Positions 1 to 10,405 are shown, numbered from the stretch's first letter. The stretch is 64,000 nt of DNA from Oscillospiraceae bacterium (GCA_015067935.1 SVLL01000001.1:1-64000); one strand, 5' to 3'. Made by a program: numbers and translations. The notes: a model not told the origin generated them from the letters alone.

Positions 1-94
1 AGCCTGTCTTGCCCTCCGGCAGCGTCACAAATGCTCCGAAATTCGTAATTGTTTTTACTTTACCTTCTAAAATTGCGCCGACAGTTAACTCCAT
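1..94 (-). CDS. S1-domain RNA-binding protein (YabR-like), truncated by window edge
   Basis: Reverse complement reads MELTVGAILEGKVKTITNFGAFVTLPEGKTG, a typical S1 domain N-terminus; position downstream of divIC matches the yabP-yabQ-divIC-yabR order. Confidence 0.85.
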   Translation of the reverse strand, partial: MELTVGAILEGKVKTITNFGAFVTLPEGKTG

Positions 95-118
95 AGTTTG
101 CTTTGCTTCCTCCAAAAA

Positions 119-451
119 TCATTTATCCGGCGTGATAATGACGGTGTCCGGATCCACCATGCCCAGTTCTTCCTGTGCGATGTCCTTGATGCCTTCCAGG
201 GTGCCCAGATTGTCGATTTTGTCTTCCAACGCCTGGTTTTCCTGCTCCAGCTGCTGAGCCTGTGCCCGCCACTGCTCCGCCCGGTTTTGGGCGTCCAGCG
301 TTACGGAATGGAGCACCAGAAGAGCCGCCAGCACGATGACCAAAGCGATGGCGATGGCGATGATCGTACCCCGGGAGCTGGGCTTGATTGCAAACTTGAA
401 TTGACGCATCTCGTCCGTGAAGCTCATTTTGGTTATCTCCTTTGTAATCAT
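119..451 (-). CDS. divIC: FtsB/DivIC septum formation initiator family protein
   Basis: Single TM followed by coiled coil (LEQENQALEDKIDNLGTLEGIKDIAQEELGMVDPDTVII). Confidence 0.85.
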   Translation of the reverse strand: MITKEITKMSFTDEMRQFKFAIKPSSRGTIIAIAIALVIVLAALLVLHSVTLDAQNRAEQWRAQAQQLEQENQALEDKIDNLGTLEGIKDIAQEELGMVDPDTVIITPDK

Positions 452-869
452 TTTTTCTCATTCTAATTGTACTCATTTTTTTCATATATGCAAATATTTT
501 TTTCAAAAAATCCGCAATTTTTTCAAAAATTTTTCCAATAAGGGAGAAAAGACCCCAAACGGGCATCCAAATTCCGGAAAAAACCGGACGCAGCAGCTTG
601 CCGGCGGTCATTTCCGTAAAAATTCCGCCCAGAATCAGAGACAAAAGATACCAGATGCTCACATCTCCCTGACACACCCCGAAGCTGTGCTGCACCCAAA
701 CCGGGAATGTCCCCAGCAGAAACAGCAGGTCCGCCCAATGGCGGTGCCGCCGTCCCAGCGGACGGAGAAAGCCATACCAAAGCCCCAGCAGTCCCCCGAG
801 TGCCAGCCCCATCAAAAATCGCCAGCCGGCGAGGGCAGGAGCCGTCATCCCAGAAGCCTGCGCAGCCAA
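123..869 (-). CDS. yabQ: Spore cortex biosynthesis protein YabQ; ORF lacks its own stop and runs through divIC in another frame
   Basis: N-terminal ~130 aa hydrophobic YabQ-like, between yabP and divIC; the remainder is an out-of-frame reading of divIC. Confidence 0.65.
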   Translation of the reverse strand: MAAQASGMTAPALAGWRFLMGLALGGLLGLWYGFLRPLGRRHRHWADLLFLLGTFPVWVQHSFGVCQGDVSIWYLLSLILGGIFTEMTAGKLLRPVFSGIWMPVWGLFSLIGKIFEKIADFLKKIFAYMKKMSTIRMRKNDYKGDNQNELHGRDASIQVCNQAQLPGYDHRHRHRFGHRAGGSSGAPFRNAGRPKPGGAVAGTGSAAGAGKPGVGRQNRQSGHPGRHQGHRTGRTGHGGSGHRHYHAG

Positions 870-1117
870 GAGCCCGCAGGCCGCTGCTGTTCATAGTGAA
901 GGCTCTCCACAGACCCTTCCACGACCACCTGACCGCCCTCCAGCGATAGGGTCTTCAGCTGCAATTCCTGCCCCCGAATCACCAAAAGCCCCAGCTCTGT
1001 GCGCAAAACCACGCCCGTCTCATCAAAACTGACCACCTCACTCACCCCGGTCATAGCCAGATGCTTCCGTTCGTTCAGGGTCAGCCGGTGGGGCAGCAGC
1101 ATTTGGTTCTCTCCCAT
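845..1117 (-). CDS. yabP: Sporulation protein YabP
   Basis: LLPHRLTLNERKHLAMTGVSEVVSFDETGVVLRTELGLLVIRG is YabP/YqfC-type; synteny. Confidence 0.88.
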   Translation of the reverse strand: MGENQMLLPHRLTLNERKHLAMTGVSEVVSFDETGVVLRTELGLLVIRGQELQLKTLSLEGGQVVVEGSVESLHYEQQRPAGSWLRRLLG

Positions 1118-1200
1118 ATTATCACCTCACCTAACTCTATGCAAAGAATCGCGCGATATACCAACATTGACACCAACAGCAAAATAGAGTAGAATAAATA

Positions 1201-1365
1201 TACCTCCCCCCGAGGGGAAGGTGCCCCCGCAGGGGGCGGATGAGGAATACGGGCAATAATCTTGGGTTATTGCCATTGTGCGGGCCTATTCCTAAACGCT
1301 ATTCTGACGCCATTCCTCTCCCGTCTTTTGCTGCGCAAAAAACCACCCTCCCCGGGGGAGGGTAT
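1201..1365. repeat. Family C palindromic intergenic repeat
   Basis: CCTCCCCCCGAGGGGAAGG ... CCACCCTCCCCGGGGGAGGG inverted arms, with GAGGAATACGGGC inner motif. Confidence 0.75.
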
Positions 1366-1380
1366 ATCGGAGGTTACACT

Positions 1381-2469
1381 ATGCAGATTATTCAGGATCG
1401 GCGGGCATTGCACAAAATCCCCGAGCTGGACCGCAATTTGCCCAAAACCCTCGCATATCTTCGTGATGCTCTGGCGCAGCTGAATTGCCGGGTTTTCACC
1501 CCGATGGAGGGTGCGCTCTGCGCCTTTTTTGACTATGGCGCAGAAAAAGCCATTGCCTTTCGCAGCGATGCGGACGCCCTGCCGGTGCAGGAAAACTCCC
1601 GGGTGGACTTTACTTCTCAGCATCCCGGGCAGATGCACGCCTGCGGTCACGACGGACATATGGCCATTTTGCTGGAGCTGGCCCGTCGGCTGAATGAAAA
1701 GGAAACGCTGCCCCACAATGTGCTGCTGGTGTTCCAGCCGGCGGAGGAGACCACAGGCGGAGCAAAGGATCTGTGCGCCACAGGCATTTTCAAGCAGTAC
1801 AATGTCAAAGCCATTTTCGGTCTGCATCTGTGGCCCGGTCTTGCCAAGGGCGAAATCTTCAGCCGCCGGCAGGAGATGATGAGCCGCTCCTGCGAGGTAA
1901 AGGTGGATATTGAAGGCAAGGCCGCCCACATTGCCAAAGCAGAAGAGGGCATCGACGCTATGGCTGCCGGTGTGCGGTTTTACACCCGGGCGATGGCTAT
2001 GGAGGCAGCTCTGCCCAAGCAGGTGTTCCGTCTTTTGAAATTCGGTAAGCTCCAAAGCGGAACGGTTTGCAATGTGATCTCCGGTCACACCCGGCTGGAG
2101 GGCAGCCTGCGGGCGTTTCAGGATGATGTGTTCTATTCCCTCCGTGCCGGCCTTGTATCCATCGGCAAGGATGTAGAGCGTGCCACCGGCTGCACTGTGA
2201 ATATTTATATGAATGACGGCTATCCTGCGGTGATGAATCCCGATGAGCTGTACAAAAAGGTTCAGCAGGTTGTGTCTTTCCGGGAGCTGGAAAAGCCCAG
2301 TATGATCACTGAGGATTTTTCTTGGTATCAAAAGCACCTGCCGGGAATGTTCTTCTTTTTGGGATTGGGCGATGTGCCCGCCCTCCATGCGGACGATTTC
2401 AGCTTTGACGACGCGGTGCTCATCAAGGGCGCAGATTTCTTTGAAGTGCTTGCGGAAAAATATCAGTAA
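1381..2469 (+). CDS. M20 family metallopeptidase / amidohydrolase
   Basis: HACGHDGHMA, FQPAEETTGGAKDL motifs; ATG at 1381 after GGAGG. Confidence 0.85.
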   Translation: MQIIQDRRALHKIPELDRNLPKTLAYLRDALAQLNCRVFTPMEGALCAFFDYGAEKAIAFRSDADALPVQENSRVDFTSQHPGQMHACGHDGHMAILLELARRLNEKETLPHNVLLVFQPAEETTGGAKDLCATGIFKQYNVKAIFGLHLWPGLAKGEIFSRRQEMMSRSCEVKVDIEGKAAHIAKAEEGIDAMAAGVRFYTRAMAMEAALPKQVFRLLKFGKLQSGTVCNVISGHTRLEGSLRAFQDDVFYSLRAGLVSIGKDVERATGCTVNIYMNDGYPAVMNPDELYKKVQQVVSFRELEKPSMITEDFSWYQKHLPGMFFFLGLGDVPALHADDFSFDDAVLIKGADFFEVLAEKYQ

Positions 2470-2600
2470 TCTTACGGGGTGAGCAGTGCTCACCCCGTAT
2501 ACCTTCCCCCAGGGGGAAGGTTTTTTGCACCTTTTTTCCCCTGCGGAATACGATGGAATGAGCCGAGTGCTCAATTCAATCAATTTCGGAGGTAACGATT

Positions 2601-2723
2601 ATGTGTAACGGCAACAACATTTGGTGGATCATCATTCTGGCAGTTCTGTTCTGCTGCTGCGGCAACGGCAACACCTGCGGCAACAATCTGTGCGCCAACA
2701 CCTGCGAGCGCACCTGCTGCTGA
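2601..2723 (+). CDS. 40-aa Cys-rich single-TM small protein
   Basis: MCNGNNIWWIIILAVLFCCCGNGNTCGNNLCANTCERTCC; GGAGGT Shine-Dalgarno; followed by terminator; below the ORF-track length cutoff. Confidence 0.8.
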   Translation: MCNGNNIWWIIILAVLFCCCGNGNTCGNNLCANTCERTCC

Positions 2724-2735
2724 GTAAAAATCGAA

Positions 2736-2762
2736 GGCACCCCGTTTGGGGTGCCTTTTTTA
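2736..2762 (+). terminator. Rho-independent terminator
   Basis: GGCACCCCGTTTGGGGTGCCTTTTTT. Confidence 0.85.
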
Positions 2763-2769
2763 TGTGGGG

Positions 2770-4272
2770 TTATTCCGCAATGCGGATCTCCTCCATCGTC
2801 TTACCGATGGAATAGTAGAAAATACGATCACGGGAGGGAGTCAGGGAAGAGAACAAGCCCCGGCGTCCGTAGATGGCATCACTGCGCACCAGAATGGGGC
2901 AGAGCCGTCCGTCCTCCATCACCTGCCGGTGAAGGGTCTGGTAATTGCCCTTATCCGCCAGTGCCTCCCGGCACATAGCGTTGGCGGCAACATCCGTCAG
3001 CCGTCCGAAATTCAGTGCCCCGTCCTCTGCAAAGAAGGCGGTCAAGTCCATATTTGGCGACAGCTTTGTCTGTCCCAGAACCAAGTCAAACTGTCCCCAT
3101 TGGAGGGCATTTCGGTAATCCTCGCCGCTCTTTTCCGGAATGGTGACCACCAGTCCCGCATTGGTGAGCATCGCAGCAATGTCCTGGGCCACACGCAAGC
3201 GCAGAGGGTCATCCCGATTCACCAGCAGGGTGATCGCGGTACCGGCCAGAGCCTGATTCTCCACCGCTTGGGCAAATTTTTCAGGGGCAAAGCCGTATTT
3301 TTCCGCCAGCGTCTGGCTGTAATAGGGGAACGACGGGGAAGCAGGCAAGGTGGTGGCGTGGGCGAATCCCCGATAGTGCTTTTTTACCAGTGAATCCCGG
3401 TCGATGGCGTGGGTCAGCGCGCTGCGGACCTCTTTTTTAGAGAACACCGGGCTGTCCAGATTGCAGGAAAGATACAAAAACAGACCGTTTTCGCTCTCCC
3501 AAAGCTCATAATCCCCCCGAAAATCCACATAGGCATCGGTGCAGACCATACTGGTCCCGGAGAATTTGTACAGATCCCACAGCTCCTGCTGGGACACGCC
3601 GTGATCCAGGGGGATCACCGCAGCCGTTATGCCCAGGGGCGCATCGCACCACCAGCCGGGCTGACGGCGGAGCCGTTTGCCGGTTTCCGTGTCCTCCAAA
3701 ATGTACGGACCGGTGCCCAGCGGCACTGCCTCCTTCAGCTGACTCTCCTTGATGATAGGAATATCCAGCAGCAGCGGCAGGTTATTCATGGGGATATTCA
3801 GGGTAATTTCCACCCATTGCCCGTCAATTGCCTCGATGGTCTTGATATGCTGCAGCCGTCCTGCATAAAAGCCGCCCTCCTGCGATGCCTTCAGGCTTGC
3901 CGCCACATCAAAGGCGGTGAGCGCATGGCCGTCGGAAAAGGTCGCATCGGCAATGCGGAATTTCCACACCCGCATATCCTCAGACATCTGATAGCCGTCG
4001 CACAGCATGGGGCTGACACGATAATCCGCATCCACCGTAAAAAGTCCCTGATACACCAGAGAAAGCAATGTGCGATTGCTCAGATCTGTGGCAGTATAGG
4101 GATGGAAGCTGCTCTCCAGATTGCAGGGAAGGCGCAGCTCCTTTTTGTCCGGGTGCTGGGACTGACCGGGCCCGTTACTGCCCGGCGTGCTGGCACCGGG
4201 AAGGTAGCTATTCGATTGGGTGCAGCCGGTGAGCAGCACCAGCAGCAAAACAAGCGCAATCCATCGCTTCAT
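2770..4272 (-). CDS. ABC transporter substrate-binding lipoprotein (peptide/SBP_bac_5 family)
   Basis: Lipobox LLLVLLTGC; LSLVYQGLFTVDADYRVSP...FSDGHALTAFDV is SBP family 5. Confidence 0.88.
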   Translation of the reverse strand: MKRWIALVLLLVLLTGCTQSNSYLPGASTPGSNGPGQSQHPDKKELRLPCNLESSFHPYTATDLSNRTLLSLVYQGLFTVDADYRVSPMLCDGYQMSEDMRVWKFRIADATFSDGHALTAFDVAASLKASQEGGFYAGRLQHIKTIEAIDGQWVEITLNIPMNNLPLLLDIPIIKESQLKEAVPLGTGPYILEDTETGKRLRRQPGWWCDAPLGITAAVIPLDHGVSQQELWDLYKFSGTSMVCTDAYVDFRGDYELWESENGLFLYLSCNLDSPVFSKKEVRSALTHAIDRDSLVKKHYRGFAHATTLPASPSFPYYSQTLAEKYGFAPEKFAQAVENQALAGTAITLLVNRDDPLRLRVAQDIAAMLTNAGLVVTIPEKSGEDYRNALQWGQFDLVLGQTKLSPNMDLTAFFAEDGALNFGRLTDVAANAMCREALADKGNYQTLHRQVMEDGRLCPILVRSDAIYGRRGLFSSLTPSRDRIFYYSIGKTMEEIRIAE

Positions 4273-4300
4273 ATCTTTCTCCTTATTTGTGGTGTACCCA

Positions 4301-4620
4301 CCCTTCCCCCGGGGGGAAGGTGGCCCGGCAAGGCCGGGTCGGAAGAGGAACGGCGAAATCTTACAACTTCTGAGATGCCCGTTCCTTTGCTGTCATATCA
4401 ATGGCTGCGAAAACGAAGAGGATAACGGCACAGAAACTGATACCACAAATGGGCTTCTTCCTTTGTCATATTCTTACGAAGCGTTTGTGCATTGTTTTTC
4501 AACGTATGATTTCGTTCCATACATATCCTCCCAAACCAAATGCACACATATCGTTACATATCGCCGTTCCTCTTCCGCCCCAGTGTGCGCACTGGGGCAC
4601 CTTCCCCCCGGGGGAAGGTT
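4301..4620. repeat. Family C repeat carrying a DUF559 gene remnant
   Basis: CCTTCCCCCGGGGGGAAGGTGGCCCGGCAAGGCCGGGTCGGAAGAGGAACGGCG ... CGCCGTTCCTCTTCC...CCTTCCCCCCGGGGGAAGG. Confidence 0.8.
4361..4520 (-). pseudogene. DUF559 endonuclease-like gene with internal deletion
   Basis: Reads MERNHTLKNNAQTLRKNMTKEEAHLWYQFLCRYPLRFR then out of frame AIDMTAKERASQKL*, matching the two ends of the intact copy at 14106-14468. Confidence 0.8.
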
Positions 4621-7361
4621 TATTCTGCCGAGAAATTCTTCAGTTTATCCTTCTGCATACAGCATTTCTTGTATTTTTTCTTACTGCCGCAGGGACATTC
4701 ATCGTTGGGTCCGACCTTTTTGTCCCGATTGCGGATGGGCTGCTGCTTCACGGTAGCCTGGCTTGCCGCACCGGTGCCGGTTTCCTTGGCGACACGCTCA
4801 CGGCGCAGCTCCTGCGCAGGACGCAGCACAAAGGTGAACACGCCGCGCACCGTCTGCTCCCGGATGGTTCCGATCATATTTTCGAACATCAGGAAGCCCT
4901 CTTCCTTGAAGGCAACCACCGGATCGTGCTGACCGTAGGCCTGCAGACCGATGCCCTGCTTCAGATCGTCCATATCGTCGATATGCTCCATCCAGTTTTC
5001 ATCCACCGCCCGGAGCAGCATCACACGCTCCAGCTCCCGGGCACTTTCCTGCCCGAACATCTCCTCTTTTTTCTCATACATCGCCACAGCGGCCTCGTAA
5101 ATGGCATCTGCCAGCTTATCGGGGTCGTCGGGCAGCTGCAGACCCTTGGGCATACAGTAGCCGATGTGGGTCGTGATTTCCTTGATCAGCTGCGCATTCA
5201 CGGTCTCGTACTGAGCCAGTGCGTCCATCACCACGCTGTCCACAGTGCTGCGGAGCATGGAGAGGATATTCTCCCGCAGATTTTCACCGTCCAGCACCTT
5301 CTGACGCTGGGCATAGATGATCTCACGCTGGGTGTTCATTACATTATCGTATTCCAGCACATTCTTACGGGCGCGGAAATGGCGGCCTTCCACGCTCTTC
5401 TGGGCGGTTTCCACCGCACTGGTAACCATTTTGGACTCGATGGGCTGATCCTCGGTCATACCGGCCATTTCCAGCATACCCATCACCCGTTCCGGGGAGA
5501 ACAGACGCATCAGATCATCCTGCAGACTCAGGTAGAACCGGCTTTCGCCCGGGTCGCCCTGACGGCCGGAACGGCCCCGCAGCTGATTGTCGATTCGTCT
5601 GGATTCGTGGCGTTCGGTGCCGATAATAAACAGACCGCCTGCCGCTCTGACCCGCTCCGCCTCGCTGGCGATTTGGGTCTTGAACTGCTTCAGAAGCTCC
5701 GTATACTTTGCCCGGACGGACAGGATTTCCGGATCCCGGGTTTCCGCGTGGGAATCCGCCTCGGCCAGCAATTCCTCGGGCAGATCCTGCTTGCGCAGCT
5801 CGCTCTTTGCCAAAAATTCCGGGTTGCCGCCCAGCATAATATCCGTACCGCGACCGGCCATATTGGTGGCGATGGTCACTGCGCCCAGCTTACCGGCCTG
5901 GGCAACGATCTGTGCCTCCTGCTCGTGATACTTGGCATTCAGCACATGGTGAGCAATACCCTCCTTCTTCAGCAGCTTGCTGAGGGTCTCACTCTTTTCA
6001 ATGGACACCGTACCCACCAGCACCGGCTGACCCATGGCGTTGCACTCCTTGACCTGCTTGACAATGGCCCGGAGCTTTTCTTCCTCTGTTCTGTAGATGG
6101 CATCGGGGTGGTCCTTACGGATCACGGGGCGGTTGGTGGGGATCTCCACCACATCCAGCTGGTAAATAGCCTCAAATTCCGCCTCTTCGGTCAGAGCCGT
6201 ACCGGTCATACCGGAGAGCTTATCGTACAGACGGAAGAAATTCTGGAAGGTAATGGTCGCCAGCGTCTTGCTTTCGCCGGCCACATTCACCTTTTCCTTC
6301 GCCTCGATGGCCTGATGCAGACCTTCGTTGTAGCGGCGGCCGTACATCAGTCGGCCGGTGAACTCGTCAACGATGATGATTTCCCCGTCCTTGATCACAT
6401 AGTCCTTGTCCCTTTTCATCAGACCACGGGCCTTCATCGCCTGGTTGATGTGATGGGAAATGGTGCCGTTTTGGGGATCGGACAGATTTTCCACATTAAA
6501 GAATTTTTCTGCCTTGGCGATACCCTCGGCGGTCAGGGAAACGGTGCGGCTCTTTTCGTCCACAAAATAGTCGCAATCGTAATTGTCCTGCACTTCCTTG
6601 TCCTCGGTCTTGGCAAAGACCTTCTTGCGCAGAGTGGATACAAAAGCATCCGCCATCTCATAGAGCTTGCTGGAGTTTTCGCCCTTGCCGGAGATGATCA
6701 GGGGCGTACGGGCCTCGTCGATGAGGATGGAGTCCACCTCGTCCACGATGGCAAAGGCGTGCCCGCGCTGGACCAGCTCCTGCTTGTAGGTAGCCATATT
6801 GTCACGCAGGTAGTCAAAGCCCAGCTCGTTGTTGGTGCAGTAGGTGATGTCTGCGGCATAGCTCTGCTGCCGCTGGGCAGGATTCATACTGGGAATCACC
6901 AGACCGACGGTCAGACCCATATATTTATAGACCTTGCCCATCCATTCGGATTGGTATTTAGCCAGATAATCGTTAACGGTGACCACATGGACGCCCTTGC
7001 CCGTCAGAGCATTCAGATAGCAGGGCAGAATGGCCACAAGGGTCTTGCCTTCACCGGTTTTCATTTCAGCAATGCGTCCCTGATGGAGCACGATGCCGCC
7101 AATGAGCTGTACGGGATAGGGCTTCATACCCAGCACGCGATCACTTGCCTCCCGGATGGCGGCAAAGGCCTCAGGCAGCAGGTCATCCAGCGTTTCACCC
7201 TGTGCCAGACGGGCCTTGAATTGGGCGGTTTTGCCCCGCAGCTCCGCCTCGGAAAGCTTGGAATACGGCTCTTCCAGCGCAAGAATCTTATTCACCAGCG
7301 GCTGAATTTTCTTCAGCTCCCGGGAACTGCGCGTGCCGAAAATCTTTGATAACAAACCCAT
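4620..7361 (-). CDS. secA: Preprotein translocase subunit SecA
   Basis: [40 protein letters not shown]-terminal SEC-C zinc motif [13 protein letters not shown]. Confidence 0.98.
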   Translation of the reverse strand: MGLLSKIFGTRSSRELKKIQPLVNKILALEEPYSKLSEAELRGKTAQFKARLAQGETLDDLLPEAFAAIREASDRVLGMKPYPVQLIGGIVLHQGRIAEMKTGEGKTLVAILPCYLNALTGKGVHVVTVNDYLAKYQSEWMGKVYKYMGLTVGLVIPSMNPAQRQQSYAADITYCTNNELGFDYLRDNMATYKQELVQRGHAFAIVDEVDSILIDEARTPLIISGKGENSSKLYEMADAFVSTLRKKVFAKTEDKEVQDNYDCDYFVDEKSRTVSLTAEGIAKAEKFFNVENLSDPQNGTISHHINQAMKARGLMKRDKDYVIKDGEIIIVDEFTGRLMYGRRYNEGLHQAIEAKEKVNVAGESKTLATITFQNFFRLYDKLSGMTGTALTEEAEFEAIYQLDVVEIPTNRPVIRKDHPDAIYRTEEEKLRAIVKQVKECNAMGQPVLVGTVSIEKSETLSKLLKKEGIAHHVLNAKYHEQEAQIVAQAGKLGAVTIATNMAGRGTDIMLGGNPEFLAKSELRKQDLPEELLAEADSHAETRDPEILSVRAKYTELLKQFKTQIASEAERVRAAGGLFIIGTERHESRRIDNQLRGRSGRQGDPGESRFYLSLQDDLMRLFSPERVMGMLEMAGMTEDQPIESKMVTSAVETAQKSVEGRHFRARKNVLEYDNVMNTQREIIYAQRQKVLDGENLRENILSMLRSTVDSVVMDALAQYETVNAQLIKEITTHIGYCMPKGLQLPDDPDKLADAIYEAAVAMYEKKEEMFGQESARELERVMLLRAVDENWMEHIDDMDDLKQGIGLQAYGQHDPVVAFKEEGFLMFENMIGTIREQTVRGVFTFVLRPAQELRRERVAKETGTGAASQATVKQQPIRNRDKKVGPNDECPCGSKKKYKKCCMQKDKLKNFSAE

Positions 7362-7523
7362 AATCGATTACCTCTTTTGTCATTTTGGTGATTTTGCTCC
7401 AATTTTACCCATTATATCACAGATTTTCAAAAAATCATAGCCTGTTTATGAATTAAAGCATAGATTTCCCTTTTCAGGGAAATCTACCATAGGTGATTGA
7501 TGTCATTTCGAAAGTAAAACAAA

Positions 7524-7675
7524 GGCTTCCCCTTGAGGGGAAGCTGTCAAAAATCAAAGATTTTTGACAGATGAGGTGTAGCTGCGAAGCAGCGTTATCA
7601 TTTTTACGGGTGCTGCGCACCCTACACCTCATCCGTCAGCCCTTCGGGCTGCCACCTTCTCCTCTAGGAGAAGGC
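7524..7675. repeat. Family B palindromic repeat (variant)
   Basis: CTTCCCCTTGAGGGGAAGCTGTCAAAAATCAAAGATTTTTGACAGATGAGGTG...CACCTCATCCGTC... Confidence 0.7.
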
Positions 7676-7721
7676 TTTACAGGGTGCAGTCCCAATATTA
7701 TTTAGCATTTCGGAGGCTGCT

Positions 7722-8363
7722 ATGCTCTTATCCTACATTCGTACAATCATTTTATATCTGGTGCTCATCGGCGTCATCCGGCTGATGGGCAAGCGGCAGA
7801 TCGGACAAATGGAGCCGTCGGAATTTGTGGTGACTATGCTGGTGGCCAATCTGGCCTCCATTCCCATGCAGGACAACGGCATTCCTCTTTTTTCCGGGCT
7901 GGTGCCCATTTTGACGGTGCTGGGTCTGGAGCTGGTGCTGGCCACCGCCAGCCTGCGCAGTGTGTGGGTACGACGGGCACTGTGCGGCAAGCCGGTGATC
8001 TTGATCGAAAACGGCAAAATATTGCAAAATGCCCTTCGCGCCACCCGGGTGACCCTGGACGAGCTGACCGGGCATCTCCGGGAGAAGGATATTTTGGATA
8101 TTTCCTCCGTCCAGTACGCCATTTTGGAGACCAACGGCAATCTGTCCGTCTTTCCGTGGCCCAAGGGAAAACCCTTGGCTTTGCCCATTTCCATCATTGA
8201 GGACGGGCATCTGTACGAAGAAAATCTCCGTCTTGCCGGTTATGACAAAAAATGGGTGCAGAAAATTCTGGACAAACACCGGGCCAGCCTGCGGGGTACT
8301 TGGCTGCTGACCGTTGATGCTGACGGAAATGTTCTGTGGCTGCCCAAGGAGGAACAACAATGA
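7722..8363 (+). CDS. DUF421 membrane protein (YetF/YcaP-like)
   Basis: LIGVIRLMGKRQIGQMEPSEFVVTMLVANLASIPM. Confidence 0.88.
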   Translation: MLLSYIRTIILYLVLIGVIRLMGKRQIGQMEPSEFVVTMLVANLASIPMQDNGIPLFSGLVPILTVLGLELVLATASLRSVWVRRALCGKPVILIENGKILQNALRATRVTLDELTGHLREKDILDISSVQYAILETNGNLSVFPWPKGKPLALPISIIEDGHLYEENLRLAGYDKKWVQKILDKHRASLRGTWLLTVDADGNVLWLPKEEQQ

Positions 8364-8740
8364 ACAGACTTTGGATCGGTATCGTGATTTTATTCCTGCT
8401 TTTGGGGTTGGGAGTGGGACTGATGTGGGGAAGTGTGGCGTTTTTTGGCTCACTTTCCCAAAAAGTGGAGGCTTGTGGGGAGGCCGCCCTTCGTGGAAAC
8501 TGGGCGTTTGTCGCCCGTGAAACGGCGGAATGTGAAGAAAAATGGGAAAAATATGCCCATTTTTGGGCGTCGTTCACCGACCACGCCCCCGTAGAGCAGG
8601 TGGAAACCCTCTTTGCCCAGCTGGAATTATACAAAAAGCAGCGGCTTTCTGTGGAATTTGCTGCCTGCTGTCGCTCCCTTGCCAAAGAAGCCGATGCCAT
8701 TGGGGAGTCCCACGGCATTGCGTGGTGGAGTATTTTATAA
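8360..8740 (+). CDS. DUF4363-like small membrane-anchored protein
   Basis: ATGA overlap with the DUF421 gene; N-terminal TM; usual partner of DUF421 genes in Clostridia. Confidence 0.6.
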   Translation: MNRLWIGIVILFLLLGLGVGLMWGSVAFFGSLSQKVEACGEAALRGNWAFVARETAECEEKWEKYAHFWASFTDHAPVEQVETLFAQLELYKKQRLSVEFAACCRSLAKEADAIGESHGIAWWSIL

Positions 8741-9712
8741 ATTCGCCCCGTGGGCAAGGGCAAGGATCCCTGCGCCCAGTGCCCGGACCGCCACAATCGC
8801 CGCAGTGTGGCTGTCCCCGTTGGCACCCACCTCCACCAAAATGCTCCCGGTGGTCATATCCAGATTGAACCGCTGCTGGCGCAGCTGCAGAGGACGGGTG
8901 ATCCCCGGGTACATTTTCTCCAAAATAGCGGTGAGCTTTACGCTCAGCCCCAGATTTTCCTGCCAGTTGGGATGGCTGGCGTTTCGGTCCGACCCGGCAA
9001 TGAGCATCAGCTGGGCACTTTTTTCCGTTCCCACCGTTGCCGAGGTGGTCAACTGGGTATCCGCGCCCAGATCCAGCGCATCCCGGTGCAGATCGATGAC
9101 CATCCGGATGCTGGGAAATGCCTCCAGATAGGCTTTGATGGTCTTACGGGCGTGGTCGTACGAGCCGCTGTAGGAGGGGTAATCGTGCAAGGTGCGGTCG
9201 TGGAGGACGGAAATGCCGCCGCTTTCCAGCACCCGGGTCAGCTCCTCGCCGATGGAGAGCATATTATAGGATGCATTGAAGGTCCGATAAGCACTGCTTT
9301 CCTCGTAAATTTCCCCCTCTTGACGGGTGTAGCTCTCGGTGGCGTGGGTGTGCAGGATCAGCACCGTCGGATCTTCTCCGGTGAGGGTCCAATCCAGCGG
9401 CTGCAGCAAAAGGGCGTTCAGATCCGGTCCGATGGCGGTAAAATCGTAAAATTCCACATTATTCGCATCCGCGGCGGTGAATTGCAGACCCTTCGACGGT
9501 TGCGGTACGGGAAGGCTGGGCTTCGGCGCAGTTGTGGGAGGTACGGTTGTGGCAGGAGAATCCGAATAGCGGACCAGCCGACCGGTTTGCAAGTACACCA
9601 AAAAGGACAAAAACGCCTCATTTTCCAGCGGTGCAAGGGTGAAAAGCCGCAGAATCAGAGCCAGAATCACCACCCACACACCAATGGTCCGCACTTCCTT
9701 GCTCCGTTCCAT
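8735..9712 (-). CDS. spoIIP: Stage II sporulation protein P
   Basis: VLILHTHATESYT, VIDLHRDA, LVEVGANGDSHTAA motifs. Confidence 0.9.
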   Translation of the reverse strand: MERSKEVRTIGVWVVILALILRLFTLAPLENEAFLSFLVYLQTGRLVRYSDSPATTVPPTTAPKPSLPVPQPSKGLQFTAADANNVEFYDFTAIGPDLNALLLQPLDWTLTGEDPTVLILHTHATESYTRQEGEIYEESSAYRTFNASYNMLSIGEELTRVLESGGISVLHDRTLHDYPSYSGSYDHARKTIKAYLEAFPSIRMVIDLHRDALDLGADTQLTTSATVGTEKSAQLMLIAGSDRNASHPNWQENLGLSVKLTAILEKMYPGITRPLQLRQQRFNLDMTTGSILVEVGANGDSHTAAIVAVRALGAGILALAHGANL

Positions 9713-9865
9713 AAATACCTCCAATCCTATTAACCATATAGACACAGCTCCTGCGGTATCCGTTCTCCTTGGCCCACTCTGAGGAGGGGGCTGGATGCCC
9801 GCAAGGGAAGCCAAGTCACCTGCGTTCCAAAAATGGCCTGTTGCTTTGCGCAACAGGCCATTTCT

Positions 9866-10405
9866 CTATTGTCCTTGTGGGCGACGCCATTTGGGGCGAT
9901 CCCGCAATTCCAGCCGCAGATTTTGAAAAAATTCCGTCAGCAGCGCGCCGGCCTCTTCCTCCAAAAGCCCCTTTTCTACTGCCGGATGATGATTGAAATT
10001 CATTGTAAAAATGTCACACACCGAGCCGCAGGCTCCGCATTTGGCATCCGATGTCCCGAATACCACCCGGGGGATCCGGGCATTTACGATCGCACCGGCG
10101 CACATAGGGCAGGGCTCCAGCGTTACATACAGCGTGCATTCCCACAGCCGCCAGCCGCCCAACCGGGCGCAGGCATCGTTGATGGCTTCAATTTCTGCGT
10201 GGGCAAGGGCATTTTTCCCCTCTTCCCGACGGTTGCGGCCCCGTCCTACGATCTCTCCGTTCCTGGCGATTACACAGCCCACAGGCACTTCTCCTGCTGC
10301 AGCCGCTTCCCGGGCCAGCGCCAACGCCGCGCCCATCAGCTCCCGATCAGTCAACGCCCACACCTCCTTTTTGTCTATCATAGCGTGAATGCGGACATTC
10401 GTCAA
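9866..10405 (-). CDS. tadA: tRNA-specific adenosine deaminase TadA
   Basis: HAEIEAINDA and PCPMCAGAI zinc-deaminase motifs. Confidence 0.9.
   Translation of the reverse strand: MTNVRIHAMIDKKEVWALTDRELMGAALALAREAAAAGEVPVGCVIARNGEIVGRGRNRREEGKNALAHAEIEAINDACARLGGWRLWECTLYVTLEPCPMCAGAIVNARIPRVVFGTSDAKCGACGSVCDIFTMNFNHHPAVEKGLLEEEAGALLTEFFQNLRLELRDRPKWRRPQGQ

Noticed and set aside
1267-2583. 438-aa minus-strand ORF
   Set aside because: Antisense of the M20 peptidase gene; the plus-strand product has clear catalytic motifs and an RBS.
4401-7349. 982-aa plus-strand ORF
   Set aside because: Antisense to secA, whose protein matches conserved motifs; the long open antisense frame is a codon-bias effect of GC-rich coding sequence.
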